DNA of 55,254 nucleotides, taken from positions 1 to 55,254 of the forward strand of contig JAQTLN010000026.1 in assembly GCA_028714875.1 (NCBI GenBank). Reading direction: 5' to 3'. Source of the DNA: Gallionellaceae bacterium. GTDB taxonomy: Bacteria > Pseudomonadota > Gammaproteobacteria > Burkholderiales > Thiobacillaceae. The notes below the pieces were generated by a model. That model had not been told where the DNA came from, ran no database searches, and worked only from the letters and a program-made list of their open reading frames with translations. A program made the position numbers and the translations under genes. Position 1 is the stretch's first letter; every line of letters begins with the position of its first letter. Below are positions 7,898 to 16,784 of the stretch, piece by piece.

Positions 7898-8704
7898 ATG
7901 AGCACCTACGTCGTCGGCGACATCCAGGGTTGTAACGAAGCGCTGGAAACGTTGCTTGCCGCCCTGAAATTCGATCGCGTCCGTGACCGTCTGTGGATCA
8001 CCGGCGACCTGGTCAATCGTGGCGAGGATTCGCTGGCCGTGCTGCGCTGGTGCATGCAACACGACGATTGCGTGGTGGCGGTGCTGGGTAATCACGATCT
8101 GCATTTGCTGGCGGTGGCGGAAGGCTTCGTGCCGCCGCACCGCAAGGACACGCTGGACCTGATCCTGCAAGCGCCCGACCGCGCGGCGCTGCTGGAATGG
8201 CTGCGTCACCGCCCCATGCTGTACCGGGACGGGGAATGGCTGATGCTGCACGCCGGCCTGCCGCCGGAGTGGGACGCCGATGCCGCCGAGTTGCATGCCG
8301 GTGAGCTGGAACGGGCCTTGCGCGGGCCGCGCTGGCGCGCCTTCCTGAAAGACATGTACGGCAACGAGCCGCGCCGCTGGAGCCCGCTGCTCAGCGGCCA
8401 GGATCGCCTGCGTTTCATCGCCAATGCGCTGACCCGCACCCGCTATCTGCACGTCGACGGCAGCCTGGAATACCAGCACAAGCTGGGCCTGGACACGGCG
8501 CCAGAAGACCTCGTTCCCTGGTTCGATTTCCCCAATCGCAGGAGCGGCGACGCGCGCATCCTGTTCGGACATTGGTCCACGCTCGGCCTGATGGTGCGCG
8601 AAGATGTGGTGGCGCTGGACACCGGCTGCCTCTGGGGCGGCGCGCTGACCGCGTTCAGGCTGGAAGACGAGCAGTGCTTCCAGGTGCGCTGCCAGGCGCG
8701 ATAG
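7898..8704 (+). CDS. apaH: Symmetrical bis(5'-nucleosyl)-tetraphosphatase (ApaH)
   Basis: A 268-residue metallophosphatase. It hydrolyses Ap4A to two ADP, removing a dinucleotide that accumulates under heat and oxidative stress and that can cap RNA. Metal-binding motifs are in the usual order: G-D-I-Q-G-C near residue 8, G-D-L-V-N-R-G near 37, G-N-H-D-L-H-L near 65, and H-A-G-L-P-P-E-W mid-protein. Length is normal for the family. ATG 7898 follows an AAGAGG Shine-Dalgarno block; an in-frame start further upstream overlaps the repeat and lacks family sequence. It follows ttcA after a palindromic repeat and is followed by repeat A copy 2. Confidence 0.95.
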   Translation: MSTYVVGDIQGCNEALETLLAALKFDRVRDRLWITGDLVNRGEDSLAVLRWCMQHDDCVVAVLGNHDLHLLAVAEGFVPPHRKDTLDLILQAPDRAALLEWLRHRPMLYRDGEWLMLHAGLPPEWDADAAELHAGELERALRGPRWRAFLKDMYGNEPRRWSPLLSGQDRLRFIANALTRTRYLHVDGSLEYQHKLGLDTAPEDLVPWFDFPNRRSGDARILFGHWSTLGLMVREDVVALDTGCLWGGALTAFRLEDEQCFQVRCQAR

Positions 8705-8713
8705 CGGGTGTGG

Positions 8714-8815
8714 AACCCCCCTTTTTCAAAGGGGGGCGGGGGGGATTTGGCAACGCTTGTCCTGGCGCAGACCTTGTAGAAATCCCCCCCAGCCCCCCTT
8801 TGGGAAAGGGGGGAG
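8714..8815 (-). repeat. Family A MITE-like repeat, copy 2
   Basis: CCCCCCTTTTTCAAAGGGGGG at the left end and CCCCCCTTTGGGAAAGGGGGG at the right end flank about 60 bp. It lies between the convergent apaH and PlsC-like genes, so it is also a possible bidirectional terminator. Confidence 0.85.
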
Positions 8816-8818
8816 CTA

Positions 8819-9544
8819 CTACCCCATCGCCGCCCGGATCGCTTCTTCGGTGCTACGCGCCAGTTCGCGCCGGGTGAGGCCTTCACTGGCAATCGGCGGC
8901 AAAAAAGTCACTTCCGCGTGGATTTCCTTCAGCTTCAGGATTTTCCGTAGCGATTCGCCCAGGTTGATCTGGGCGTAATAAGCCGCTTCGATACAGAGCG
9001 AGCCGTCGCCATTCCGGTAGCGAATGAACACCGGCCAGACCGCCGTCTTTGCCTCCACCGCCGGCTGGAACAGCGAGGGGAAGAACGGCAGCACACCGCG
9101 GCCGTCCGAGGTGGTGCCTTCCGGGAACAGCGCCAGGCAATCGCCCTCGCGCAGATGCTCGGCCATGAGCTGGTTCACCCGCATCGCGTCGGCTTTTTTC
9201 TCGCGCACCAGGAATACCGTGCCGGAGGCCTCCGCGAAGCGGCCGAACACCGGCCAGTTGCGCACTTCAGCCTTGGAAATGAAGCGCGCCGGCAACAGGC
9301 TGTGGAGCAGGTGGATGTCCAGCCAGGAGACGTGATTGGCGGCGACGAGGGCGCCGCCCGCAGCCGGTAGCTCACCGCGCACTCGCACTCGCACCGCGAG
9401 CATCGCCAGCAATTGCGTCGCCCAGCGTGTTACCCGGCGCGCCCGTTCCGGTCGATCCAGCGACGGGAAGCGCAGCAGCACGAGAAGCGTGCCGGCCAGG
9501 ATATGGACGACCACGCGCAGGAATTTCAGGGTTGGCGACAACAT
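8819..9544 (-). CDS. 1-acyl-glycerol-3-phosphate/lyso-lipid acyltransferase (PlsC family, OlsA-like)
   Basis: A 241-residue membrane-associated acyltransferase. An N-terminal hydrophobic helix (about 8-25) anchors it. The catalytic N-H-V-S-W-L-D (H-x4-D) is at 70-76, followed by I-S-K-A-E-V and the substrate-binding F-P-E-G-T-T-S. The PlsC family moves an acyl chain to a lyso-lipid. The upstream gene on the same strand resembles OlsB, so this protein may be OlsA, acylating lyso-ornithine lipid, rather than the housekeeping PlsC. That is inference from gene order. A 55-bp gap filled by a palindromic repeat separates the two. Confidence 0.85.
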   Translation of the reverse strand: MLSPTLKFLRVVVHILAGTLLVLLRFPSLDRPERARRVTRWATQLLAMLAVRVRVRGELPAAGGALVAANHVSWLDIHLLHSLLPARFISKAEVRNWPVFGRFAEASGTVFLVREKKADAMRVNQLMAEHLREGDCLALFPEGTTSDGRGVLPFFPSLFQPAVEAKTAVWPVFIRYRNGDGSLCIEAAYYAQINLGESLRKILKLKEIHAEVTFLPPIASEGLTRRELARSTEEAIRAAMG

Positions 9545-9553
9545 GCCGGCATT

Positions 9554-9599
9554 GTAGGGGCGACCGGCCGGTCGTCCCTACCCGGCCGGTCGCCTCTAC
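9554..9599. repeat. Palindromic repeat, family G
   Basis: GTAGGGGCGACCGGCCGGTC and its inverse form a palindrome at 9554-9581, followed by a partial second arm to 9599. It fills nearly the whole gap between the two acyltransferase genes. Confidence 0.75.
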
Positions 9600-10355
9600 T
9601 CACGCCTGCTTCAGGAAGTGGCGCGCGTAGACCGGGTTGAGGTTCTTCAAAGGCAGCAGGATGGGCAGGTCGGCGGTGTTGAAATCCGGGTCCCAGGCCG
9701 GTTCGCCACAGACATGGGCGCCCAGGCGTAAATAGCCTTTGACCAGGGGCGGCAGCACCGGCGCGGCCACGCTTTCCAGAGATTCCAGCGGCAGCGGGCA
9801 GCGCGGGAAGACGCGCCATTCGATCGGCGCCAGATGCTTCTCCTTGACCGCGTGCCAGATGCCGGCGGCGTTGTGGCCGCCGTCGGCCATGCCGATGCTG
9901 GCGCAGCCGATCAGGTATTCATGGCCGCTTTTCAGCATGTACTCGGCCAGGCCGGCCCACAGGTGGGTGATGACGCCGCCGCTGCGGTAATCGGCATGCA
10001 CGCAGGAGCGTCCCAGTTCCACCATGCGCCCGCGCAGGTGTTGCAGGCGGGTGAGGTCGAATTCGCTTTCCGAGTAGTAGCTGCCCACGCGCTTGGCGTT
10101 GCCCGGGCTGAGGATGCGGTAGGTGCCCACCACTTCGCCGTTGTCCGGGTCGCGCACCAGCAGGTGCTCGCAAAAGGCGTCGTAGAGGTCGATGTCGAGG
10201 CCCGCTTCCGGGGTGGTGAGGCGGGCGCCCATTTCCTCGCCGAATACCTTCCAGCGCAGCCGTTGCGCCTCGCGCACTTCATCCTGATGCCGCGCCATGG
10301 CGACGCGAAACTGTTTCCTGGTCCTGCTTTCCTGCCCGGAGCGTTCCTGGAGCAT
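9600..10355 (-). CDS. GNAT-fold N-acyltransferase, OlsB-like (ornithine lipid synthesis)
   Basis: A 251-residue protein of the family that includes OlsB, the ornithine acyl-ACP N-acyltransferase, and related autoinducer-synthase-fold enzymes. Recognisable blocks are R-W-K-V-F-G-E-E-M-G-A near 35, D-x-Y-D-A-F-C-E-H-L-L-V-R-D, V-G-T-Y-R-I-L-S, E-L-G-R-S-C-V-H-A-D-Y-R and L-I-G-C-A-S-I. OlsB makes lyso-ornithine lipid; OlsA then adds the second chain. The PlsC-like gene directly downstream fits OlsA. Ornithine lipids replace phospholipids under phosphate limitation in several proteobacteria; no Pho box was identified here. The start follows an AAGGAA ribosome site. Confidence 0.75.
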   Translation of the reverse strand: MLQERSGQESRTRKQFRVAMARHQDEVREAQRLRWKVFGEEMGARLTTPEAGLDIDLYDAFCEHLLVRDPDNGEVVGTYRILSPGNAKRVGSYYSESEFDLTRLQHLRGRMVELGRSCVHADYRSGGVITHLWAGLAEYMLKSGHEYLIGCASIGMADGGHNAAGIWHAVKEKHLAPIEWRVFPRCPLPLESLESVAAPVLPPLVKGYLRLGAHVCGEPAWDPDFNTADLPILLPLKNLNPVYARHFLKQA

Positions 10356-10470
10356 GCGTTTTCCTTTTCTTTGCGGTGGTGCGGCAAAGGTAAGAAAGCG
10401 CGATTACCTGACGGTGACAGAAAGATGAAGAAATGGTGACCCTGCCCGGCGGGCCACCGAGTGTTGCCGC

Positions 10471-11646
10471 TCAAGCGTAGCGGCGCAGCCGCAACGAGAA
10501 CTGCGAGAGCGCTTCGATGCCGCTGCTTTCGGCGCGTTGGCACCAGTCCTGGAGTTGCCTTACCAATTGCTCGCTGGAGGCGGTGGAACGGCCCCACAGC
10601 GCGGTGAGTTCCTGGCGCATCTGGTACAGGGTGTTGAGGCGCGGGCTTTGCGCCAGCAGGGTTTGCAGTTGCTGTCGCTCACTGGTTTTCAGATCGGCGA
10701 GGTTGCGGCCGAACCAGGCGCGTGCCTGTTTGAGCGTGATGCCGTGGGGCAGGTTGGCGGCCAGTTTCTTGAGTTCCTCGGCATAGATGCGTTTCATGCC
10801 GCGCGCGTAGCGGGTGAGCACGTCGTAGCGGTGGGTGACCACGCTATGCAGCAATTCGGCATCGCAGAAGTGCTTGATCTCGCCCCAGCGCACTTTCGGC
10901 GCGACTTTCTTGACGTTGGCCAGGCCGAAAAACTCCAGGGCACGGATGTAGCCCCAGCCGATGTCGATTTCGTACCAGCGGTTGGAGAGCTTGGCGGAAC
11001 TGCCGTAGGCGTGATGGTTGTTGTGCAGTTCCTCGCCGCCGATCAGGATGCCCCAGGGCACGATGTTGCTGCTGGCGTCATCGCAGGCGAAGTTGCGGTA
11101 ACCGACATGGTGGCCGGCGCCGTTGATGATGCCGGCGGCGAATACCGGCATCCAGAGCATCTGCACCGCCCAGAGGGTCAGGCCGATGGCGCCGAACAGC
11201 GCGAGGTCGATGATCAGCATGAGGACGATGCCGAGATTGCGGCGTCCGCTATAGAGATTGCGCTCCAGCCAGTCATCCGGTGTGCCGTGGCCGTAGCGCT
11301 CGCGCGTGGCGGCCTTGCCGGCTTCGGCCTGATACAACTCATAACCGTGCGTCAGCACCGTGCCGATGCCGAGGACGACCGGGCTGTGCGGGTCTTCGGC
11401 GGTTTCGCATTTGGCGTGGTGTTTGCGGTGCACGCTGACCCATTCCTTGGTGACGGCGCCGGTCGTGAGCCAGAGCCAGAAGCGGAAGAAATGGCTGGCG
11501 ATGGGGGAAAGGTCGAGCGCCCGATGCGCCTGCGCGCGATGCAGGAAGATGGTGATGCTGGCGATGCTGATGTGGGTCAGCGCCAGAGTGGTCAGGACGT
11601 AACCCCACCAGGGCAGGTCGATCAATCCATTCAGATATTCGCTCAT
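10471..11646 (-). CDS. Fatty acid desaturase (acyl-CoA delta-9 type)
   Basis: A 391-residue membrane di-iron desaturase. The three His boxes are present: H-R-A-Q-A-H at 36-41, H-R-K-H-H at 73-77 and H-N-N-H-H at 208-212, with membrane segments between. The domain is followed by about 100 residues of helical, charged tail. It inserts a cis double bond into saturated acyl chains using oxygen. The ATG at 11646 overlaps the stop of the mechanosensitive channel gene (ATGA), so translation is probably coupled. Both act at the membrane, which suggests a membrane-fluidity or osmotic response unit. An apparently longer frame to 12765 is a shadow of the channel gene and is not part of this protein. Confidence 0.9.
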   Translation of the reverse strand: MSEYLNGLIDLPWWGYVLTTLALTHISIASITIFLHRAQAHRALDLSPIASHFFRFWLWLTTGAVTKEWVSVHRKHHAKCETAEDPHSPVVLGIGTVLTHGYELYQAEAGKAATRERYGHGTPDDWLERNLYSGRRNLGIVLMLIIDLALFGAIGLTLWAVQMLWMPVFAAGIINGAGHHVGYRNFACDDASSNIVPWGILIGGEELHNNHHAYGSSAKLSNRWYEIDIGWGYIRALEFFGLANVKKVAPKVRWGEIKHFCDAELLHSVVTHRYDVLTRYARGMKRIYAEELKKLAANLPHGITLKQARAWFGRNLADLKTSERQQLQTLLAQSPRLNTLYQMRQELTALWGRSTASSEQLVRQLQDWCQRAESSGIEALSQFSLRLRRYA

Positions 11647-12956
11647 GCGGGACTCGTTTGGCTGGCTGAGGCGGGATTGTTGGCCTCGCGGGCCAGATGC
11701 ACAACCCGTTGCGGAAAGGGGATTTCGATGCCGACGTGCTGGAAGCCTTCCCAGATGGCCCAGTTGATGTCCGAGCGCAGCTGGCGCTCGCCCGCTTCCG
11801 GGTGGTCGATCCAGAACACCAGATCGAGGTTGATGCCGTTGTCGCCGAAACTGCTCAATTGCACCTGGGGCGGCGGTTCCGCCAGCGGGCCGTCCACCGT
11901 CGCCAGGGCCTCCAGCAAGACTCGTTTCGCGGCCGCGAGGTCCGTGCCGTAGGCCACCTGGACCGGCAGCATGATGCGATTGTCGCGATTGGCCAGGGTG
12001 TGATTGACCACCGCCGAGGTAATCAGGGTGTCGTTGGGGATGATGGTTTCCGTGCCGTCCAGGCTGCGTATCACCGTATAGCGCGTGGCGATGCGGGTGA
12101 TCTCGCCAAAAAACGGGCCCACCGTCACCATGTCGCCAATGCGGATCGACTGGTCGAGCAGCAGGGTGAAGCCGGAGACGTAGTTGGCGGCGATTTTCTG
12201 CAAGCCCAGGCCCAGGCCGACACCGAGGGCGCCGCCGAATACCGAGAGCACGGTGATGTCGATGCCCACCAGCGGCAGGGCGATCAGGATCGCCAGCAGA
12301 ATCAGCAAGCCCTGTGTCATCTTGGTGATGGCCAGACGCAGATTGGCGTTGCCCGGCATGGCGATGGCCAGGCGCCCCTCCACGACCTTGCTCAGCCACA
12401 GCGCCAGGGTAAGCAGCGCGCCCAGTGAGAGCAGACCGACCAGGACGGTATAGAGCGAGAGATATTGCTTGCCGACATGGAAGCCGATGCCGTCCAGGGC
12501 GGCAATCACGGCATCGAGATAGCCGGTGACATGCAGCGCCACGCCGCACAGCACCAGCCAGGACACGACGCGTTGCAGCGACAGCAGCGTGCGCCCCGGC
12601 TTGAACGCCCGGCGCAGCAGGTGCAGCACGGCCTGAATGGCGAAGTACGAACCGAGTAGTGGCAAGACCAGATTGAGCAGATGCACGGGCTGCCAATGTT
12701 CCAGCACCGCGCGACCGACCAGGATCATCGGCAGCAGCAGGGCGGGCAGCGCCAGCCGGCCCCATTCCGCGGGGGAAAGGTGAATCAGCCGCTTCTCCGC
12801 GCCGACGTGGTCGGCGCGTTTGCGCAAAGCTTTCATCAGCAGCCAGGACAGGGCCACCAGGGCAACCAGCACGGCCAGCTCCAGCAACATGGGCGGATTG
12901 CCCAGGTTCTTGGCAAGGTTCAGCAGCAGGTTTTCGATGGGTTCGGCGCGGTTCAT
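11643..12956 (-). CDS. Mechanosensitive ion channel, MscS family
   Basis: A 437-residue inner-membrane protein with about six N-terminal membrane helices and a C-terminal MscS core. The pore helix is the Gly/Ala-rich V-F-G-G-A-L-G-V-G-L-G-L-G-L-Q segment. It is followed by the beta domain with L-L-D-Q-S-I-R-I-G-D-M-V, T-R-Y-T-V-I-R-S-L-D-G-T and I-I-P-N-D-T-L. It is longer than E. coli MscS (286 residues) because of extra N-terminal helices. Such channels open at high membrane tension to release solutes on hypo-osmotic shock. The stop overlaps the desaturase start. Repeat A copy 3 lies just upstream. Confidence 0.92.
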   Translation of the reverse strand: MNRAEPIENLLLNLAKNLGNPPMLLELAVLVALVALSWLLMKALRKRADHVGAEKRLIHLSPAEWGRLALPALLLPMILVGRAVLEHWQPVHLLNLVLPLLGSYFAIQAVLHLLRRAFKPGRTLLSLQRVVSWLVLCGVALHVTGYLDAVIAALDGIGFHVGKQYLSLYTVLVGLLSLGALLTLALWLSKVVEGRLAIAMPGNANLRLAITKMTQGLLILLAILIALPLVGIDITVLSVFGGALGVGLGLGLQKIAANYVSGFTLLLDQSIRIGDMVTVGPFFGEITRIATRYTVIRSLDGTETIIPNDTLITSAVVNHTLANRDNRIMLPVQVAYGTDLAAAKRVLLEALATVDGPLAEPPPQVQLSSFGDNGINLDLVFWIDHPEAGERQLRSDINWAIWEGFQHVGIEIPFPQRVVHLAREANNPASASQTSPA

Positions 12957-12981
12957 GGAGGGAGGATGGGTCGGTGGTTTG

Positions 12982-13082
12982 TTCCCCCCTTTTTCAAAGG
13001 GGGGCCGGGGGGGATTTAACCCGGCTCAGATCAATGCCAATGTCGGCAAATCCCCCCTACCCCCCTTTGGGAAAGGGGGGAA
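12982..13082 (-). repeat. Family A MITE-like repeat, copy 3
   Basis: Terminal hairpins CCCCCCTTTTTCAAAGGGGGG and CCCCCCTTTGGGAAAGGGGGG flank a diverged middle. It fills the gap between the rhodanese gene and the channel gene. Confidence 0.85.
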
Positions 13083-13086
13083 CAGG

Positions 13087-13473
13087 TCAGCACTGCTCCC
13101 AGGGCAACCCGTCGAAGCGCCAGCCGTTGTGGGTGGAACGTTGGTGGTTGTCGTCCAGTTCGCCCTCGAAGCCGTAGAGCACGTTGTAGACATCGGAAAA
13201 CCCGTTTTTCTCCAGATACTCGCCGGCTTCTTTCGAGCGGTTGCCGGAGCGGCAGATCAGCAACACCGGGCGATGGTGCGAGGCGGCCATGCGCACCTGG
13301 CCGAGAAAATGCGGATTGAGATCCCAGTTGATGCCCTCGTACCAGGCGATGAGGATGGCTCCCACCGGATGCCCGACGAAGAGAAATTCGAACTCCGAAC
13401 GGCAGTCGATGAACACCGCGTCCGGATGGCTACGCAGAAATTCGTGGGTTTCTTTCGGGGTCAGGTGTTGCAT
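13087..13473 (-). CDS. Single-domain rhodanese-like sulfurtransferase
   Basis: A 128-residue cytoplasmic protein made of one rhodanese domain. V-F-I-D-C-R-S-E-F-E-F near residue 20 is the first conserved block, and C-R-S-G-N-R-S holds the active cysteine at 74, followed by the G-F-x-x-V-Y-N-V-L block. Rhodaneses carry sulfur as a cysteine persulfide. The active loop C-R-S-G-N-R is six residues, as in sulfurtransferases rather than Cdc25-type phosphatases. The partner is unknown. It lies upstream of the mscS-desaturase pair on the same strand, separated by a repeat, so it may or may not be co-transcribed. Confidence 0.9.
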   Translation of the reverse strand: MQHLTPKETHEFLRSHPDAVFIDCRSEFEFLFVGHPVGAILIAWYEGINWDLNPHFLGQVRMAASHHRPVLLICRSGNRSKEAGEYLEKNGFSDVYNVLYGFEGELDDNHQRSTHNGWRFDGLPWEQC

Positions 13474-13486
13474 GGGTGTCTCCTTG

Positions 13487-13524
13487 CTCCCCTCTCCCGC
13501 TGGGAGAGGGGCTGGGGGTGAGGG
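13487..13524. repeat. Family B palindromic repeat, copy 1
   Basis: CCCCTCTCCC-GCT-GGGAGAGGGG followed by a GGGGGTGAGGG tail. Other copies: 31779-31816 (inside a gene), 37999-38037 and 38119-38160. Confidence 0.85.
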
Positions 13525-13572
13525 AACAACGGTAGATGACGCGACGGCGGAAACATACCAGCAGCCCGGATG

Positions 13573-14646
13573 CTACGAGTAGATAGCGAATGGATCATCC
13601 GGGTTCACCCCATCCATGAACGGCTGCTTGCGATCGCGGTGGGTCACTTGATACATGCAGCCCATCCAGTTGCCGATCACGGCTTCGGCGGTGTCGTGCC
13701 AGGTGTTGTCGAGATTGGCCGCCACCAGCGTTTCCGGAAATGCCGGCGGCGGCTCGCCCGCCGCCACCGCTATATGCAGATGCTCGCGCCATTCCAGCAG
13801 GATCGCCTGCTCATGCGGATGCAGATAATTGTCCGGGAAGGGCGGCGGGGAGGGCAGCTTGCCTTGCGCCGCCAGCAGCGCGTCGCGCTTGTATTCCTTC
13901 AGCAGGGAAATCGTGTCGTATTCCGGGTGGCCCTGGAAAAACACCATGCGCAGGCCATCGTGGCTGGTGGCCAGATGCACGCCCACTTCCTCGCTTTCCA
14001 CCAGCACGCGCAGGCCGGCGGCTTCGAACTGGGCGCGCGAGACGTCGTTCCAGCGCGAATGCGGCACGTCGAAGCGGGTGTTCACGTCACCCACCAGCGG
14101 ATGTCGCTTGTCCATCACCCGATGCGAGAACACGCCCCAGCGCTTGGCTTGCTGCCGCACGCGCGGCTGGTCGTAACGGAAATGCAGCACCGCATGGGTG
14201 GCCAGGCAGGACAGCAAAGTGGTGGTGACGTTGCCCCAGGCCCAGTCGATGACCTCGCCCAGCGGCCCCCAGAACGGCTCCTTCGACAAATCCTCGCCGG
14301 TGACGTTGGCGCCGGTGATGATCAGCGCGTCCAGTCCTTCCGCGCGGATTTTCTCGAACGGCTCGTAATAGCGCGCGATATGCGCCGCCGCTTTCTCGCC
14401 GCGCGGAATGGCATCGAGCGTGAACGGGTGCACATAGAACTGCGCGATCGGGTTGCTCTCACCGATCAAACGGAAGAACTGCCGCTCGGTCGCCTCCAGC
14501 GCCGCGTCCGGCATCATGTTCAGCAAACCGATATGCAACTCGCGGATGTCCTGGTGCGCCGCTCGCTCCCGCGGCAGCACGATGGTCGTTCCCGCCTCGC
14601 GCAGGCGTTGCAGGGCGGGCAGATCGTTATGGGCGACGATGGGCAT
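13573..14646 (-). CDS. metA: Homoserine O-succinyltransferase/acetyltransferase (MetA type)
   Basis: A 357-residue enzyme for the first committed step of methionine synthesis: acylation of homoserine from succinyl-CoA or acetyl-CoA. The MetA-type fold (glutamine-amidotransferase-like) is shown by I-G-L-L-N-M-M-P-D near 40, a T-G-A-N-V block near 111, the catalytic-cysteine segment L-L-S-C-L-A-T-H-A (C147) and F-F-Q-G-H-P-E-Y-D with the catalytic His. Family members differ in acyl donor, and sequence family does not settle which. The extended C-terminal half (about 300-357, ending in a D-P-F-A-I-Y-S tail) is typical of the longer beta-proteobacterial forms. I looked upstream for a SAM-type riboswitch and recognised none. 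Confidence 0.9.
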   Translation of the reverse strand: MPIVAHNDLPALQRLREAGTTIVLPRERAAHQDIRELHIGLLNMMPDAALEATERQFFRLIGESNPIAQFYVHPFTLDAIPRGEKAAAHIARYYEPFEKIRAEGLDALIITGANVTGEDLSKEPFWGPLGEVIDWAWGNVTTTLLSCLATHAVLHFRYDQPRVRQQAKRWGVFSHRVMDKRHPLVGDVNTRFDVPHSRWNDVSRAQFEAAGLRVLVESEEVGVHLATSHDGLRMVFFQGHPEYDTISLLKEYKRDALLAAQGKLPSPPPFPDNYLHPHEQAILLEWREHLHIAVAAGEPPPAFPETLVAANLDNTWHDTAEAVIGNWMGCMYQVTHRDRKQPFMDGVNPDDPFAIYS

Positions 14647-14816
14647 GAAGGTTCTCCAAGGCTCTCCACTGGGGGTTGGCGCGGGATATTAAGCCGTTAA
14701 TGGCAACCCCATGACAACCCGATGACCGCTTCGCGTGTCGCGAAAGCTTGCATCGAAGGTGACTTGCCCGTTTACTTGCGCCTTTGCCGTACCGCCACAG
14801 TACAAAACGACACCGA

Positions 14817-16784
14817 ATGACGCTTTACGACGAATCCTCGATCAAGGTTCTTAAAGGCCTGGAGCCGGTGCGCGCGCGGCCGGGCATGTACACGCGTACC
14901 GACTCGCCGACGCACGTCATCCAGGAAGTGATCGACAACGCCGCCGACGAGGCGCTGGCCGGCTACGCCCACAATCTCACGGTGCGCGTGCATCTCGATG
15001 GCTCGGTTTCGGTGGCGGACGATGGCCGCGGCATTCCGGTGGGGCCGCATCCCACCGAGAAAGAGCCGACCGTGGTCGTGGTGTTCACCCGCCTGCACGC
15101 CGGCGGCAAGTTCGACAAGACCAGCGGCGACGGCGCTTATGCTTTTTCCGGCGGTCTGCACGGGGTCGGCGTCTCGGTCACCAATGCCTTGTCCACCCGC
15201 TTGAGCGTCACCGTGAAGCGCGACGGCGAGATACATCAGGTTGAATTCATCGACGGCGGCCGCCTGGAGAAACCGCTGGAAATCACCGGCAAGTGCGCGA
15301 AGAAGGACAGCGGCACCCTGGTGCGCGCCTGGCCCGATCCGGCGTTTTTCGACAGCCCGCGCATCTCGCTGGCGGAATTGGAACGCCTGCTGCGCGCCAA
15401 GGCGGTGTTGCTGCCCGGCGTGACCGTGAAGCTGGTGATCGAGCGCGAGGAGGGCGAGCAGGAAAAAGCCTGGGCCTACCCGAACGGCCTGCCGCAATAC
15501 CTGGCGGAATTGCTGGGTGACGCCGAACCCCTGGTGCCCGCCTTCTCCGGCGAGCGCTATGCCGACGGCGAGGGCGGTGGTGGCTACGCCAAGGGCGAGG
15601 GCGCGGCCTGGGTGTTCACCTGGGCGGACGGGGCGGGCGCGGCGGAGAGCTTCGTCAACCTGATCCACACCGCGCAGGGCGGCACCCACGAAGCCGGCTT
15701 GAAAGCCGGTGTGTTCGACGCCGTGAAGGCCTTCGCCGAACACCACGGCCTGTTGCCGCGCGGCGTGCAGTTGCGCCAGGAAGATGTTTGCGGACGCATG
15801 AGCTTCGTGCTCTCGGCGCGCATCCTCGATCCGCAGTTCCAGGGCCAGGTGAAAGAAAAACTCAACTCGCGCGAGGCGGTGAAACTGGTCTCTTCGATGG
15901 TGCGCGACCCCTTCGAGGTCTGGCTCAACGGCCATGTCGAGCACGGCAAGACGCTGGCCGAACTGGCCGCGCGGGCGGCGGCGAGCCGGCTGAAATCGGC
16001 GCAGAAGGTGGAGAAGCGCAAACAATCTTCCGTGGTGGTGCTGCCGGGCAAGTTGTCCGATGCCAGCGGCAGCGACATGGAAAGCAACGAACTGTTTCTG
16101 GTCGAAGGCGATTCCGCCGGCGGCTCCGCCAAGCAGGCGCGCGACCGCGAAACCCAGGCCATCCTGCCCCTGCGCGGCAAGGTGCTGAACACCTGGGAAG
16201 TGGAGCCGGAACGCCTCTACGCCAACAACGAAGTGCATGACATCGCCGTCGCCCTGGGGGTGGAACGGCACGGTATCGACGATCATCCCGACCTTTCCGG
16301 CCTCAGATATGGCAAGGTAGTGTTGATGGCGGATGCCGATGTCGATGGTTCCCACATCAACACCCTGTTGCTCACCCTGTTCTTCCGCCACTTTCCACGG
16401 CTGGTGGAACAGGGTCGCATCTGTGTGGCGCAGCCGCCGTTGTATCGGGTGGACGTGCCGGCGCGCGGCAAAAAACCGATGCGCCGTTTCTACGCTCTGG
16501 ACGACGACGAGTTGACGGCGATTCGCGACCGCCTGGTGCGTGACGGGGTGAAACCGGAGTCCATCGAAGTGGGCCGATTCAAGGGCCTGGGCGAGATGAA
16601 TCCGGAACAATTGCGGGAAACCGCGATGAGCCCGGCCACTCGCCGGGTATTGCCGGTGCGGGTGTCGCGCGAGGAAATGGCCGCGGCGATCGCCATGTTC
16701 GACATGCTCATGGGCAAAGGAGAGGCCGGCGCGCGCCGGGAATGGATGGAAGCAAAAGGCAACACGGTAGAGGCGGATATATGA
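14817..16784 (+). CDS. parE: DNA topoisomerase IV subunit B (ParE)
   Basis: A 655-residue ATPase subunit of topoisomerase IV, which decatenates daughter chromosomes. The GHKL ATPase domain has E-V-I-D-N-A-A-D-E near 38-46, the D-D-G-R-G-I-P block and the Gly-rich lid G-G-L-H-G-V-G-V-S. The TOPRIM domain has E-G-D-S-A-G-G-S-A near residue 430 and D-A-D-V-D-G-S-H. Length is in the normal ParE range and shorter than GyrB. ATG 14817 begins the family-typical M-T-x-Y-D-E-S-S-I; a TTG eleven codons upstream is less likely. No strong Shine-Dalgarno site was seen. It is separated from parC only by a small zinc-ribbon gene. Confidence 0.95.
   Translation: MTLYDESSIKVLKGLEPVRARPGMYTRTDSPTHVIQEVIDNAADEALAGYAHNLTVRVHLDGSVSVADDGRGIPVGPHPTEKEPTVVVVFTRLHAGGKFDKTSGDGAYAFSGGLHGVGVSVTNALSTRLSVTVKRDGEIHQVEFIDGGRLEKPLEITGKCAKKDSGTLVRAWPDPAFFDSPRISLAELERLLRAKAVLLPGVTVKLVIEREEGEQEKAWAYPNGLPQYLAELLGDAEPLVPAFSGERYADGEGGGGYAKGEGAAWVFTWADGAGAAESFVNLIHTAQGGTHEAGLKAGVFDAVKAFAEHHGLLPRGVQLRQEDVCGRMSFVLSARILDPQFQGQVKEKLNSREAVKLVSSMVRDPFEVWLNGHVEHGKTLAELAARAAASRLKSAQKVEKRKQSSVVVLPGKLSDASGSDMESNELFLVEGDSAGGSAKQARDRETQAILPLRGKVLNTWEVEPERLYANNEVHDIAVALGVERHGIDDHPDLSGLRYGKVVLMADADVDGSHINTLLLTLFFRHFPRLVEQGRICVAQPPLYRVDVPARGKKPMRRFYALDDDELTAIRDRLVRDGVKPESIEVGRFKGLGEMNPEQLRETAMSPATRRVLPVRVSREEMAAAIAMFDMLMGKGEAGARREWMEAKGNTVEADI

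Noticed and set aside
10471-12765. A 764-codon frame that looks like a fusion of an unknown domain and the desaturase
   Set aside because: The first ~370 codons are the out-of-frame shadow of the MscS gene. The desaturase has its own ATG at 11646 in an ATGA overlap, and the family sequence begins there.
6978-13082. Family A repeats as a CRISPR-like array
   Set aside because: The copies are dispersed kilobases apart, differ in orientation and have no regular spacers or cas genes.
14647-14816. SAM-type riboswitch upstream of metA
   Set aside because: No recognisable conserved core or terminator in the leader on the minus strand.
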